Assembly: GCA_022842885.1 (NCBI GenBank)
Contig: JALHOR010000011.1
Location: forward strand, 1 to 64,000
DNA from: Anaerolineae bacterium
GTDB taxonomy: Bacteria; Chloroflexota; Anaerolineae; Aggregatilineales; Phototrophicaceae
Length of the DNA: 64,000 nucleotides
Direction of reading: 5' to 3'
This document shows positions 54,316 through 62,795 of this stretch, one piece after another (the first letter of the stretch is position 1; each line of letters starts with the position of its first letter). The position numbers and the translations under genes were made by a program. The notes beneath the pieces were generated by a model. It saw only the letters and a list, made by a program, of their open reading frames with translations. It did no database searches and had not been told where the DNA came from.

Positions 54316-55788
54316 TTAAACAGACTGCATTTCCCTTAGCAAATCGTCAATGCTCATTGTGGCAATACCCGTCATCTTATCCGACATCGCATAAGGAATC
54401 ACCAACTCGTTATGATGAATGAGCGATCCGCACGAATAAACAACATTCGGTACGTAGCCTTCACGTTCTTCTTCATGCGGCACAAGCAAAGGGTTTTCTA
54501 AACAGGCGATCATTTTTGTAGGATTTTCAAGATCGAGCAAGATTGCCCCGATGCAATACTGCCGCATTGGACCCACCCCATGCGTGAGTACAATCCAGCC
54601 ATCCTTCGTTTCCAGCGGTGAACCGCAATTGCCAAGCTGAATAAATTCCCAGGGGTATGCCGGTTCCTGGATAATTTTAGACTCTTGCCAAAAGTGGATA
54701 TTATCGGAAAACATAATGCGATTATTTTCACCATCTTGGCGTGAGAGCATCACATAATGACCCTGAATTTTACGTGGAAACAGTGCCATGCCTTTGTTTT
54801 GGACGGCTTTGCCATTTAGGGTTGATATTTTGAAGTGCGCGAAGTCTTTTGTTTCTAGCAGTTGTGGCAGAATGCTCACGCCGTTATACGCCGTATAAGT
54901 CGCGTAATAAGTCCGCTGACCATCATCATTGAAAAATTGGACGAAGCGGGCATCTTCAATGCCGCGACTTTCGATGTTTGATGTTGGAAAAATCACTCGT
55001 TCCGAGATGAAATGCGTATGATTGAAATAGACTTCATAATTGGAATTGGCAAGCCAGAAGAAGATTTCAAAGGTTTTTTCTTGACGGCTTTCGGAGAAGA
55101 CAGGCGTTACACGTAGGGCTTCAATATTCTTTCTTAACTCATGATACGAGAAGGTATTTGGAAGTTGATTGAGGAGATGCCGCATCACATCATTATCAGC
55201 CCCCATTTCGCGTAGCTTCAAACGAAAAAGATGCAAATCATAGCTTGAATCTAAGTACACATCGGGAGTTGCAACATATTTATTGATTGGGTCTAGGAGA
55301 ATCTGGTTATCTATGCCCAGAACACCACTACGAAACACAATCGAAGAGAGATGACCCTCGCCAGTGGCTCTTAGGCTCATGATAAAGCGTAAGCTGCCCT
55401 CGTCCAGATTGTTTTGGTCAAGGTGCGGAACAATGGACGGGTTGAACAAGGCGGCAGACTCAATGGAATATTCCATTGTGAAATAAGACCCAATGAGCAT
55501 TTTTTTCATCTTGCTCAGTTGTATGTCATCGGGCAAATAGTCTTTAACCTTATTCAGGTGTCGGGCAAAAATGGCGTGAATGTCTTTGTGTCTCCCAGAA
55601 AAATTAGCCATTACCTGCGCGAATAGCATTTCGGCGGTGGCATCGGGTAAATCCAGCACCCGCCGAATAATTTTTTTGATGCGGTCTGGATTATCCGGCA
55701 GGTGTAGCCGGGCGATAACCCGCGAAGAATCTCCGACAAGTTTCTCAGGAGTTCGTTTGACACTGGCATGGGATTGATTCATCGTCAT
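54316..55788 (-). CDS. GH130-family glycoside phosphorylase/hydrolase
   Basis: A 490-residue five-bladed beta-propeller of family GH130, which phosphorolyses or hydrolyses beta-mannosides. Supporting motifs are SNIESRGIEDARFVQF (catalytic-site Glu/Asp region), ATYTAYNG, KGMALFPRKIQGHYVML and LTHGVGPMRQYCIGAILLDLE. A helical N-terminal region of about 110 residues precedes the propeller. The ATG 55788 overlaps the stop of the glycosyltransferase gene by 4 bp (ATGA); an upstream Met at 55863 is within that gene. The GT4-GH130 pair probably makes and remodels a mannose-containing glycan. Confidence 0.85.
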   Translation of the reverse strand: MTMNQSHASVKRTPEKLVGDSSRVIARLHLPDNPDRIKKIIRRVLDLPDATAEMLFAQVMANFSGRHKDIHAIFARHLNKVKDYLPDDIQLSKMKKMLIGSYFTMEYSIESAALFNPSIVPHLDQNNLDEGSLRFIMSLRATGEGHLSSIVFRSGVLGIDNQILLDPINKYVATPDVYLDSSYDLHLFRLKLREMGADNDVMRHLLNQLPNTFSYHELRKNIEALRVTPVFSESRQEKTFEIFFWLANSNYEVYFNHTHFISERVIFPTSNIESRGIEDARFVQFFNDDGQRTYYATYTAYNGVSILPQLLETKDFAHFKISTLNGKAVQNKGMALFPRKIQGHYVMLSRQDGENNRIMFSDNIHFWQESKIIQEPAYPWEFIQLGNCGSPLETKDGWIVLTHGVGPMRQYCIGAILLDLENPTKMIACLENPLLVPHEEEREGYVPNVVYSCGSLIHHNELVIPYAMSDKMTGIATMSIDDLLREMQSV

Positions 55789-58094
55789 GGTTGGCTTATC
55801 TCTTGACTTTTTAGGCGGCGAGTTGACTGAAGAGGATTCTCTGCCAGCCGAAGTTCCAACCAAGATTGTAGAAAAGCCAAAGTTGATTCAGCCCCTTGGT
55901 TTTCGTTAGCACGGTCAGGGTGCAATCCATCGCGGCACCCCCCGGTGGTTGGATCATAAACGGAAAGATTCAGGTCATTTCGACCTAAGTACCATTCAAA
56001 AGCCCGTTGAGCTTCGGTTTGCCAGCAGGTATCGCCGGTCAAGTGATACGCTTCCAAACATGCCGAAATCATCGTTTGCGCTTCTATGGGTTGTTGGTCA
56101 AATCGAGCGCGTTCACCGTTTTGCTGATAAAAGCCATTCGACCCAATCGGCACAAAATGTCCCGTATCTGTACTCGCACGCTGCAAATCGGCTAGCCAAG
56201 TCAACGATTCCAAGCCCACTGCCGTCATTGTGGTATTGGGCATCCATTCGCCACAGATTAACATGGCATGGGGCAGTATGGCATTACAATACGCCAGTTC
56301 ACTTTCATACCAATGCCATGTGTCAGTACGGTTGGCTTGATATAGGGTGAGCAATCGCTGTGCCAATTCATCCCGAATTTGACTAATCAAACGATCGCCA
56401 TTGAACCGATGTAAATATTCTTGAATGCCAATTAGGGCGAATGCCCAGGCGCGGGGACTGGAGGTGTCGCGGATAGAGGGCAATGCATTTTCAAATAATC
56501 GGCTTGCCATGCTGGTAAGGGCGGGGGTAGTGGAATGACCGATGACTATCCCTAAAGCCCACAAAGCGCGACCATGACTATCATCTGACCCATTTTCTTC
56601 CAACCATGACCGCTGATAGTTCATAAAATTACGAAACCGTCCGGTCTCGCGGTTGAAGGCATAGGCGATAAAGGCAAGATACCGCGTGATAAGTGCCGAT
56701 GATTGCCCATTGCCCAATTCCAATTCTGCCAGATAGGTGCTGACAATTAAGGCGCGGGCGTTATCATCCACACAGTAGCCCTCGTGGTAATTGGGAATTG
56801 TGAAAGTCGCATGTTGGAGGATGCCTGTATCGTCCGTCATCTGATACAAATAATCGAGTTTGAGGGGCGGCAATTCACCGGGGCGTTGGTCAAGCGGCTT
56901 CACGATAAAATGCGCTGGCGACGAATAGCGGCGTTCTGTACGCGCACGCTCAAAACTTTCCATATATCGCTGTGCCACCTGCGACCAAATCATAGCCCGC
57001 CCAAACATATACGCTCGTTTACGCATGGCATCGCGCCGGGCATCATCATTCAGCAAATCAATGACGGCTTCAGCGAGGCGCGGGGGATTATGGAACGGGA
57101 TTAACATGCCGCGACCCTCTGCGAGGAGTTCTTCGGCATACCAATAAGGAGTTGAGATAACGGCTTTGCCAGCGCCTAACGTATAAGCGAGTGTGCCGGA
57201 TGTAATCTGTGCGATGTTGAGGTAGGGCGTAAGATAAATATCGGTGGCACTAATGAACTGGTTGAGTTCTTCTAGGGTCACGAAGCGATTATAAAAAATG
57301 ACGTTGCGTTCAACCCCTTTATCGCGGGCTAATCGTTGTAAAGATAAGCGATACGTTTCACCTTCGTTGCGTATCACATGGGGGTGTGTGGCTCCCAAGA
57401 CGAGATAGACGACATTTGGGTGTTGCTTGACAATATCCGGCAAGGCGGTAATCACATCTTCGATGCCTTTACCGCTGGAGAGTAACCCAAAGCTGAGTAA
57501 GACCATTTTGCCTTCGACACCAAATGAATCCTTATGAAAACTGGAATCACTGAATGGAACATCGGGGATGCCATGTGGAATAAAATCAATCTTGCTTGCG
57601 GGAATATGATAAATGCGCTCTAAGAACTCTACCCCGCGCTGACTCATCACAATGACCCGATCAGACAATGCCGCGACTTCTTGCAGCACTTTGAGTTGGT
57701 TCGCGTCGGGTTGTTCCAGAATGGTATGAAATGTCGTCACAATCGGCATATGAAGTTCGCGCAGCAGTACCAAGATATGGCTGCCCGCCGGACCGCCATA
57801 AATCCCATACTCATGTTGCAGGCAAACAAGGTCAACATTATTGATGTTGAGAAAATCGGCAGCACGGCGATAGGAGGCAATGTCAGTCTCGGTTAGCTCA
57901 AAGCGAACCCGCGGTGGATAAACATACCCACTGGCAATATCGTTGACGGGTAAAGCGATACAGGTGGTTTCGTCATATTCAACTGCGATGGCTTCGCATA
58001 AATCAGTCGTAAAGGTGGCAATGCCGCACTGGCGCGGCACATGATTACCGATAAATCCGATGCGTTTAATCAATGAATTCACGTATTTCTTCAT
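55785..58094 (-). CDS. GT4 glycosyltransferase fused to a helical C-terminal domain
   Basis: A 769-residue protein. Residues 1-385 form a GT-B glycosyltransferase of family 4: RIGFIGNHVPRQCGIATFT at the N terminus, IPHGIPDVPF, LLSFGLLSSGKGIEDVI and ATDIYLTPYLNIAQITSGTL. Residues 410-740 form an alpha-helical region with features of an (alpha/alpha)6 barrel (YCVDDNARALIV, DDSHGRALWALG, GFYQQNG, FEWYLGRNDLNLSVYDP), likely a glycosidase-like or glycan-binding part. Such fusions occur next to GH130 genes, coupled here by 4 bp. No signal peptide, so it acts in the cytoplasm. Confidence 0.85.
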   Translation of the reverse strand: MKKYVNSLIKRIGFIGNHVPRQCGIATFTTDLCEAIAVEYDETTCIALPVNDIASGYVYPPRVRFELTETDIASYRRAADFLNINNVDLVCLQHEYGIYGGPAGSHILVLLRELHMPIVTTFHTILEQPDANQLKVLQEVAALSDRVIVMSQRGVEFLERIYHIPASKIDFIPHGIPDVPFSDSSFHKDSFGVEGKMVLLSFGLLSSGKGIEDVITALPDIVKQHPNVVYLVLGATHPHVIRNEGETYRLSLQRLARDKGVERNVIFYNRFVTLEELNQFISATDIYLTPYLNIAQITSGTLAYTLGAGKAVISTPYWYAEELLAEGRGMLIPFHNPPRLAEAVIDLLNDDARRDAMRKRAYMFGRAMIWSQVAQRYMESFERARTERRYSSPAHFIVKPLDQRPGELPPLKLDYLYQMTDDTGILQHATFTIPNYHEGYCVDDNARALIVSTYLAELELGNGQSSALITRYLAFIAYAFNRETGRFRNFMNYQRSWLEENGSDDSHGRALWALGIVIGHSTTPALTSMASRLFENALPSIRDTSSPRAWAFALIGIQEYLHRFNGDRLISQIRDELAQRLLTLYQANRTDTWHWYESELAYCNAILPHAMLICGEWMPNTTMTAVGLESLTWLADLQRASTDTGHFVPIGSNGFYQQNGERARFDQQPIEAQTMISACLEAYHLTGDTCWQTEAQRAFEWYLGRNDLNLSVYDPTTGGCRDGLHPDRANENQGAESTLAFLQSWLELRLAENPLQSTRRLKSQEISQP

Positions 58095-58108
58095 TCTGCG
58101 CGAGACAT

Positions 58109-58246
58109 TTATAGACCCATCGCGCCTAGTGATTGTAAGGTACTTGAATAAGCATTAGCCGACCGAGAATCGTGTTCTGGGTCGGCATGTCTTAGCTGAT
58201 TGTGAAGGGCAGCCGCCAATATCAATACCATGACGATGGTATTCAT
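58109..58246 (-). CDS. 45-residue protein with hydrophobic start, unknown
   Basis: A short ORF (MNTIVMVLILAAALHNQLRH at its start), with AGGGG 8 nt before the ATG and a stop 14 nt before the GT4 gene. The first 15 residues could be a membrane helix, the rest is polar. It is too short for any family search by eye; its ribosome site and position in an operon with the GT4 gene make it worth recording. It may equally be chance. Confidence 0.35.
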   Translation of the reverse strand: MNTIVMVLILAAALHNQLRHADPEHDSRSANAYSSTLQSLGAMGL

Positions 58247-58262
58247 CAACAGCACCCCTCAT

Positions 58263-58385
58263 TTATTTTTGGGGTGGGGTGGTGGTTTTTCTGGGTAAAA
58301 CGGAAGGAATTTGAGTATTGGGAACGGGCGTTTCTTTTGTTTCCGGTCTAACCATCTTCTTTTTCTTGCCTTTTTGCTTCGCCAT
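58263..58385 (-). CDS. Lysine-rich 40-residue protein, unknown
   Basis: MAKQKGKKKKMVRPETKETP followed by a Pro/Thr-rich tail. GGGAG stands 9 nt before the ATG, giving a good translation start. The strongly basic start suggests nucleic-acid or polyphosphate binding or disorder. It is the first ORF of the group leading to the GT4-GH130 genes, immediately after a repeated control region. Confidence 0.45.
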   Translation of the reverse strand: MAKQKGKKKKMVRPETKETPVPNTQIPSVLPRKTTTPPQK

Positions 58386-58428
58386 AAAATAAACTCCCTG
58401 TGGAATAGTGACCATGCTTTAGCTGGTT

Positions 58429-58622
58429 GTCTAGGGGTTATGTTTGGTGAGCAGGCAATACCCGCATCCTGTTTAAGACAATAACAAAGATACGGCGGGC
58501 ATCATCAAACCTATGTGGTATTACAGTTCGGGGCAAACATTGCACTCTGGTTTAGAAAATGAGATTGAATATATCCCCTATAGCTGATTATACACTCACT
58601 TCTGTTGTAATTACGTTGGAAA
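58429..58622. repeat. Intergenic repeat, copy 1
   Basis: About 190 bp shared with 62057-62243. The first 82 bp are about 85-90% identical by eye (GTCTAGGGGTTATGTTTGGT and TTTAAGACAATAACAAAGAT are strictly kept), the middle has diverged, and the end (TTCTGTTGTAATTnCGTTGG) is kept again. It is the main content of the gene-free interval 58386-58716. Both copies lie upstream of minus-strand stress or glycan genes, so a shared promoter or a regulatory RNA is possible. Confidence 0.75.
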
Positions 58623-58716
58623 CACTGCTTTGCTTTGATACTGGGTTATCGGTTGCAACCCTATCCCGGAGATGTATGCCCAAGAGCGCAAGGTGTGATG
58701 CAACGCGCACTAGCCC

Positions 58717-59178
58717 TTAATTTTTATCTGGATGGTGGTAGGATACTGCCTCTGGTTGCGAAATCTGCCCAATCATCCGTCCTACTTGGTCATGGTTCTC
58801 AAGTTGGATGGCGAGATCTGCTTGAGCAATAATGCCGACAACATAGCCCATTTCATCAATGATGGGAATACGTCGAATTTGACGACTCGCCATAATCCCT
58901 AGCATCGTGTTGACATCATCGGCAGGATAACAAGTGACTGGGTTGGGAGTCATGACATTTTTAACTGGAGTATTTGTAGCATCCAGACTGGCACCGACAA
59001 CCCGCACCGCCAAATCACGATCTGTAATAATCCCGATTAATTTCTTGGTTTCGTGGTTTTCGACCACGGGCAAAGCCCCAATATTGCCGCTTTGCATTCG
59101 TTGGGCGATGGTATAGACTTTATCGCTGGCAAGGCAGCATTCTGGATTTTTCGTCATCATTTCTTGGCAATTGTTCAT
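58717..59178 (-). CDS. CBS-domain pair protein
   Basis: A 153-residue tandem CBS protein. Each CBS motif is visible: MMTKNPECCLASDKVYTIAQ...GIITDRDLAVRVVG for the first, VMTPNPVTCYPADDVNTMLG...GIIAQADLAIQLE for the second. CBS pairs bind adenine nucleotides and regulate other proteins, often under energy stress. The start at 59178 has TTGGGG as ribosome site; an earlier TTG at 59190 is possible. It is next to CsbD- and YtxH-type genes that are general-stress genes elsewhere. Confidence 0.92.
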   Translation of the reverse strand: MNNCQEMMTKNPECCLASDKVYTIAQRMQSGNIGALPVVENHETKKLIGIITDRDLAVRVVGASLDATNTPVKNVMTPNPVTCYPADDVNTMLGIMASRQIRRIPIIDEMGYVVGIIAQADLAIQLENHDQVGRMIGQISQPEAVSYHHPDKN

Positions 59179-59217
59179 GATTTTCCCCAATATAGAAGTT
59201 AGGTTTGAAGAGGTGTG

Positions 59218-59257
59218 TAACTACTCAGAAAAGCAAAAAATAAGAATTGAGTAGTTA
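59218..59257. terminator. Inverted repeat between csbD-like and CBS genes
   Basis: TAACTACTCA / TGAGTAGTTA, perfect 10-bp arms with a 20-nt AT-rich loop containing AAAAAATAAG. It could terminate the csbD-like transcript or act as an operator for the CBS gene; no U-tract follows the second arm. Confidence 0.45.
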
Positions 59258-59296
59258 CAGCGATACACAATATCTAAAATGCCAGCACTTGGAATG

Positions 59297-59506
59297 CTAG
59301 ATTTTTAGATCACTTGCCCATTTATCAATTTGCTGGTTAGCCTCATCTTTGGCGATACCATAGCGTTCTTGGATTTTACCAGCCAGAATTTCACGATTGC
59401 CGTTGATTTCCATGAGTTCGTCGTCGGTCAATTGACCCCACTGTTTTTTGGCTTCGCCGCTATATTGCTTCCATTTACCCAAAATGCTGTCCCAATTCAT
59501 AGTCAT
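59297..59506 (-). CDS. CsbD-family stress protein
   Basis: A 69-residue CsbD-like protein: NWDSILGKWKQYSGEAKKQWGQLTDDE, the typical start, and IQERYGIAKDEANQQIDKW. CsbD proteins are small, hydrophilic, highly expressed under general stress, with unknown activity. ATG is preceded by GGAGAGGAAATGACT-type Shine-Dalgarno sequence. It is one of a run of small stress-type genes on the same strand (CBS, YggT, YtxH, GlsB). Confidence 0.93.
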   Translation of the reverse strand: MTMNWDSILGKWKQYSGEAKKQWGQLTDDELMEINGNREILAGKIQERYGIAKDEANQQIDKWASDLKI

Positions 59507-59711
59507 TTCCTCTCCAAATTATTGAACAATGTGTTATAGATACAATCTATCGGCTGCCGTATAGGCTGCGGGATGATTGGGGTCTACCGATGGTTAAAGC
59601 CCCTGTAGCTGAATGCCGTTTGCCTTTTCCGGCACATCCATAACATCCAGCCAAGTTTTCTCCTACATCTGCAAGAGAGGGGTCAGTCAAACTTTTTCGT
59701 TTGAGAATGAT

Positions 59712-60122
59712 TTAGCGTGGACGGCTGAGGGTGAGCCAGAGCAACTGACCGAGTAACCAAGCGACGATTGCCCATACTACCATCGCAATTAATGTGGTCA
59801 CTTCTAATATACCGGCTGACCCCAGTGTGGGGTTTTGTACGAGACTGGCAAAAAGTGTGACAGAAGGGGTTGATAGCCCGTAAATAAAACTGGCGAACCC
59901 ATTCGCTGTATTCACGCCAATGACAGATAAAATCACGCGCGTAAGCATCAGCAGTTCCAATGCAGTAAACAGGAAATACATGATATTGACGATGCGGGCA
60001 ATGGATGAATTTTGATTGGCGGCAGTGATGCTCCGTTGTTGTTCGTCTAAGTCCACCGCTTGGTGATCTTCAATATTCCGGGCGATTTGTTGCTCGTGCC
60101 GGTTTAGTTCGTGTTGTGCCAT
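59712..60122 (-). CDS. YggT-family membrane protein
   Basis: A 136-residue membrane protein: a polar N-terminal region (NRHEQQIARNIEDHQAVDLD), then three to four hydrophobic segments, with YFLFTALELLMLTRVILSVI typical of YggT, and the second repeat VTTLIAMVVWAIVAWLLGQL. YggT proteins are implicated in osmotic or division-related membrane function. Start at 60122 has AAGGAGATGG; an upstream in-frame Met at 60197 overlaps the CorA-like gene. The 59507-59711 gap has a weak hairpin (CAAAC/GTTTG) and nothing else. Confidence 0.8.
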   Translation of the reverse strand: MAQHELNRHEQQIARNIEDHQAVDLDEQQRSITAANQNSSIARIVNIMYFLFTALELLMLTRVILSVIGVNTANGFASFIYGLSTPSVTLFASLVQNPTLGSAGILEVTTLIAMVVWAIVAWLLGQLLWLTLSRPR

Positions 60123-60163
60123 TTTCCATCTCCTTATTGTTCGTGTATTTGATGGGTAAAGTA

Positions 60164-61189
60164 TTAAACCCAACCGCGCCGCTGAAAAAATGCCCACATC
60201 ATGCCGATAGAAACGCTCATCAGCAGCATAATCACAACGGAAATGAATAGACCATTGACAGGCAGAATTACTGTTTCGTCTATAGAGAAGAAGTTCGAGT
60301 CGAACAAGCCCATAAAAAATGTGAAGGGCAGAAATACCAATGAAATAATCGTGAGGCGATTGACTGATTCACCCATTTTGCGCGACTGTTGATTGGCAAT
60401 AATTTCTAATACATTGCCCGAAAGGTCACGCAGGGAGTCAATCACATCATAAATTCCCAAAAGGCGCTCATACAGGTGCCGGAATAAATCTCGAATATCA
60501 CCGCTGTTAGAGACACGTTGTTCACCGATGAGATTCGATAACACTTCACGTTGTGGTGCGATCATCTGTCGTAAGGCAATGAGATGCTGTTTGATACGAT
60601 ATAATGATTTTTGGGTATGTTTATCATTCCCATCACTGAGTAGTTTTTCTTCTAACTCGTTTAACTGATTACTGATGCGGTCAAGCAGCGGGTAATAGGT
60701 GTCAATAATGTGCTGCGCGGCGAGGTAAAGAAAATAAGAGACTCCCCGCTGCCAAGAATCTGGATTTTGAGCGACACGGTTGTAAGCCTCATCAAGAGCA
60801 GACGAATCGACTTGGCGCACCGTGACACAAAAATGATCGCCAATTAAGCAATGAATCTCTTTACCAACCAAGGTCATACTTTGCATATAGGGCTGTAAGA
60901 GCGAGAGAAAAATATAGCGTGGATACACCAACAAGGTTGGGCGGCGGTCTTCTCGCAATAAATCGGCAACAACAGTGGGAGAAAGTTGCAGCAAGCCTTC
61001 AAGCCAGCGGATTTCATGATCTTCTGGAGCGATAATGTCAATCCACATATCACAGCCCTCAGCAAAACTTTTTTCTAAGTTATCGCGTGTCAGGTTGCGG
61101 CGCAGGGCGGTGGTATTGCCAGTCGCTTTTTCGTCTTGCATATCTACTATAGGTTCAGCATTTGTTGCAATGACCAAAGACCGTATCAT
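60164..61189 (-). CDS. CorA-like divalent-cation transporter, noncanonical GMN motif
   Basis: A 341-residue member of the CorA/MIT superfamily: cytoplasmic alpha/beta and helical region (residues 1-275), long stalk helix and two C-terminal membrane spans (about 283-303 and 317-337). The periplasmic selectivity motif is FMGLFDSNFFS, so DSN stands in place of GMN; a different ion or gating is possible. The signature after stalk, RLTIISLVFLPFTFFMG, fits the family. Start at 61189 is preceded by GGTGGGAAA; a more upstream Met (61234) exists. Between YggT and YtxH-type genes. Confidence 0.82.
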   Translation of the reverse strand: MIRSLVIATNAEPIVDMQDEKATGNTTALRRNLTRDNLEKSFAEGCDMWIDIIAPEDHEIRWLEGLLQLSPTVVADLLREDRRPTLLVYPRYIFLSLLQPYMQSMTLVGKEIHCLIGDHFCVTVRQVDSSALDEAYNRVAQNPDSWQRGVSYFLYLAAQHIIDTYYPLLDRISNQLNELEEKLLSDGNDKHTQKSLYRIKQHLIALRQMIAPQREVLSNLIGEQRVSNSGDIRDLFRHLYERLLGIYDVIDSLRDLSGNVLEIIANQQSRKMGESVNRLTIISLVFLPFTFFMGLFDSNFFSIDETVILPVNGLFISVVIMLLMSVSIGMMWAFFQRRGWV

Positions 61190-61239
61190 TTTCCCACCAT
61201 TCCAACGCATCAACAGGCAAGTACCATCTAACACGGTGT

Positions 61240-61524
61240 TTAGCTGTGTTTTAGGCGTTCATCCACATTTTTACGTAGTTCAGCAAATTCAGCTTCAAGC
61301 CGCTTGATGACGGGTTCAATGCTTTCGCGCCCGGTTGTCAGTTTATCTTCTATCCCTTTAGCAAAATCTTGGCGCGTTGTCTCACCAGAGGCAGGTGCAA
61401 ACAGTAAGGCGAAAGCAGCACCAATGCCCAAACCAAACATCAGAAAAATCACCGTGAGTATGGTTCTGTTTCGCATTGCTTGCATTGCTGCATCTTGGCT
61501 GTAGTAAACACGATGAGTAGTCAT
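61240..61524 (-). CDS. YtxH-type membrane-anchored protein
   Basis: A 94-residue protein with one N-terminal helix (FLMFGLGIGAAFALLFAPASG, the Gly-rich motif followed by APxSGxxTR) and a coiled-coil tail (GIEDKLTTGRESIEPVIKRL). This matches the YtxH/DUF3618-like general-stress family. The ATG at 61524 has GGATACC upstream; an earlier in-frame start at 61599 is less likely. In the same orientation as the other small stress genes. Confidence 0.85.
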   Translation of the reverse strand: MTTHRVYYSQDAAMQAMRNRTILTVIFLMFGLGIGAAFALLFAPASGETTRQDFAKGIEDKLTTGRESIEPVIKRLEAEFAELRKNVDERLKHS

Positions 61525-61628
61525 GAGGTATCCTTTATATGATTGAGTGTTAAGCCGAATAATCAGTGTAATGCGTGGTGGAACATCCAAAAGCAACATA
61601 GGGGTATCTTTAATAGGATGTGTTCTGA

Positions 61629-61904
61629 TTATGTGCGAGTGCCTCTGCGCCCATTAACCAGACGAATGAGATACAACAATACGATTGCGCCCACGAAAGC
61701 AACAAAAACGCTCCAAATGCTGAAGCCGGTCATGCCCACTTCACCAATCGTGCGGAACAGAAAGCCCCCAATCAATCCACCGACGATCCCTGTAATAATA
61801 GCGCCGATGAGTCCTAGGCTACTCGGTATGACCATATTTGCCAGCCAGCCGGCAATCCCACCTACGACCAACCATGCAATCAATCCCATTGGTTCGATAT
61901 TCAT
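61629..61904 (-). CDS. GlsB/YeaQ/YmgE-family membrane protein
   Basis: A 91-residue protein with three membrane helices and the Gly-rich pattern of the transglycosylase-associated (GlsB/YeaQ/YmgE) family: GLIAWLVVGGIAGWLAN, GLIGAIITGIVGGLIGGFLF and a third helix. A stress-related membrane protein of unknown activity. It is the first gene of the minus-strand stress group, downstream of the intergenic repeat at 62057. Confidence 0.9.
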   Translation of the reverse strand: MNIEPMGLIAWLVVGGIAGWLANMVIPSSLGLIGAIITGIVGGLIGGFLFRTIGEVGMTGFSIWSVFVAFVGAIVLLYLIRLVNGRRGTRT

Positions 61905-62056
61905 ATTTCATATTCTCCGTAATTGTTAATGCTCGAAATTGAGCAGAATTGATATGAACTGCTGTGTTTGAACAGTACAATTCACAATTTTCGCAGGAAA
62001 AACCAACGTTATTTCGGTTATAGTAGTATTATATTTATAATTCTACGCTACAAAAT

Positions 62057-62243
62057 GTCTAGGGGTTATGTTTGGTGGGCAGGCAATACCCATATCTAGT
62101 TTAAGACAATAACAAAGATACGGCAGGCAGCAGCAAACTTGGGAGAGATTTGGGGCGACTCGCACATTTTAGTGGAGTTTGGGATGTTTCTATTCCCCTT
62201 AAAATAACTATACACTACCTTCTGTTGTAATTGCGTTGGAAAT
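62057..62243. repeat. Intergenic repeat, copy 2
   Basis: Second copy of the repeat at 58429-58622, in the same orientation, filling most of the gene-free stretch 61905-62277. It lies upstream of the GlsB-YtxH-CorA group on the minus strand. Confidence 0.75.
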
Positions 62244-62277
62244 AAATACGAGTTTTAAAGTGATATAAAAATGCAGC

Positions 62278-62712
62278 TTACATGCCTTCTAACAGCCAAG
62301 CGGCATAAACAATTTTCCAATCCCCAGCATGTTTCTCCAAAATGCGGGTTTCACGGCTTAAACCCGGCATATCCATATCCGGTTCGCCTGTATCAGCACC
62401 ATATTGGTCGAAAGTTACCCATGCCATAGAATCGCTGATGCGAATATTTACATTCTCGCGGCGGACATTGGCTGAAGCGGGATTTGGTGTGGGGTTCGCA
62501 TCCATCAGCCGCTTAATATTGCGACTGTGTGCCTCCCAACCTTCAATCACGGAGATGCCCCCTCTTGACCACCACCCCATCATACGAATATGCGGTGAAT
62601 GCAACCAGCAGTTTGCCCATGCTGCAAAATCTTTGTTCCAGAAAGCATCAGTTTCCGCTTTGATGACTTGCATCACGGCAATTTCAGCTTCAGATGGGTG
62701 GTGTGTGGTCAT
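62278..62712 (-). CDS. SnoaL/NTF2-like protein
   Basis: A 144-residue cone-fold protein of the NTF2/SnoaL superfamily: helical start EAEIAVMQVIKAETDAFWNKDFAAWANCW, HIRMMGWWSRGG, the helix GWEAHSRNIKRLMDAN and beta-sheet strands with SDSMAWVTFDQYG and WKIVYAAWLLEGM. The family includes isomerases, cyclases and many with only binding roles. Substrate unknown. It stands alone, with an intergenic repeat on its downstream side and an RHS gene divergent from its start. Confidence 0.85.
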   Translation of the reverse strand: MTTHHPSEAEIAVMQVIKAETDAFWNKDFAAWANCWLHSPHIRMMGWWSRGGISVIEGWEAHSRNIKRLMDANPTPNPASANVRRENVNIRISDSMAWVTFDQYGADTGEPDMDMPGLSRETRILEKHAGDWKIVYAAWLLEGM

Positions 62713-62795
62713 AGTGCTTACCTCAAATAGTTATCCTGATGTGGACAATATAGGATTACAATCCATTATATCGTGGATAAGTCAGGGCAAAAGTA

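Noticed and set aside
62744-62781. Possible third copy of the uma2-end repeat in front of the right-hand RHS gene (GACAATATA...CATTATATCGT)
   Set aside because: Similarity to 20054-20088 is suggestive, but about 60% identity over 38 AT-rich bases could be chance; an alignment score against shuffled sequence would be needed.
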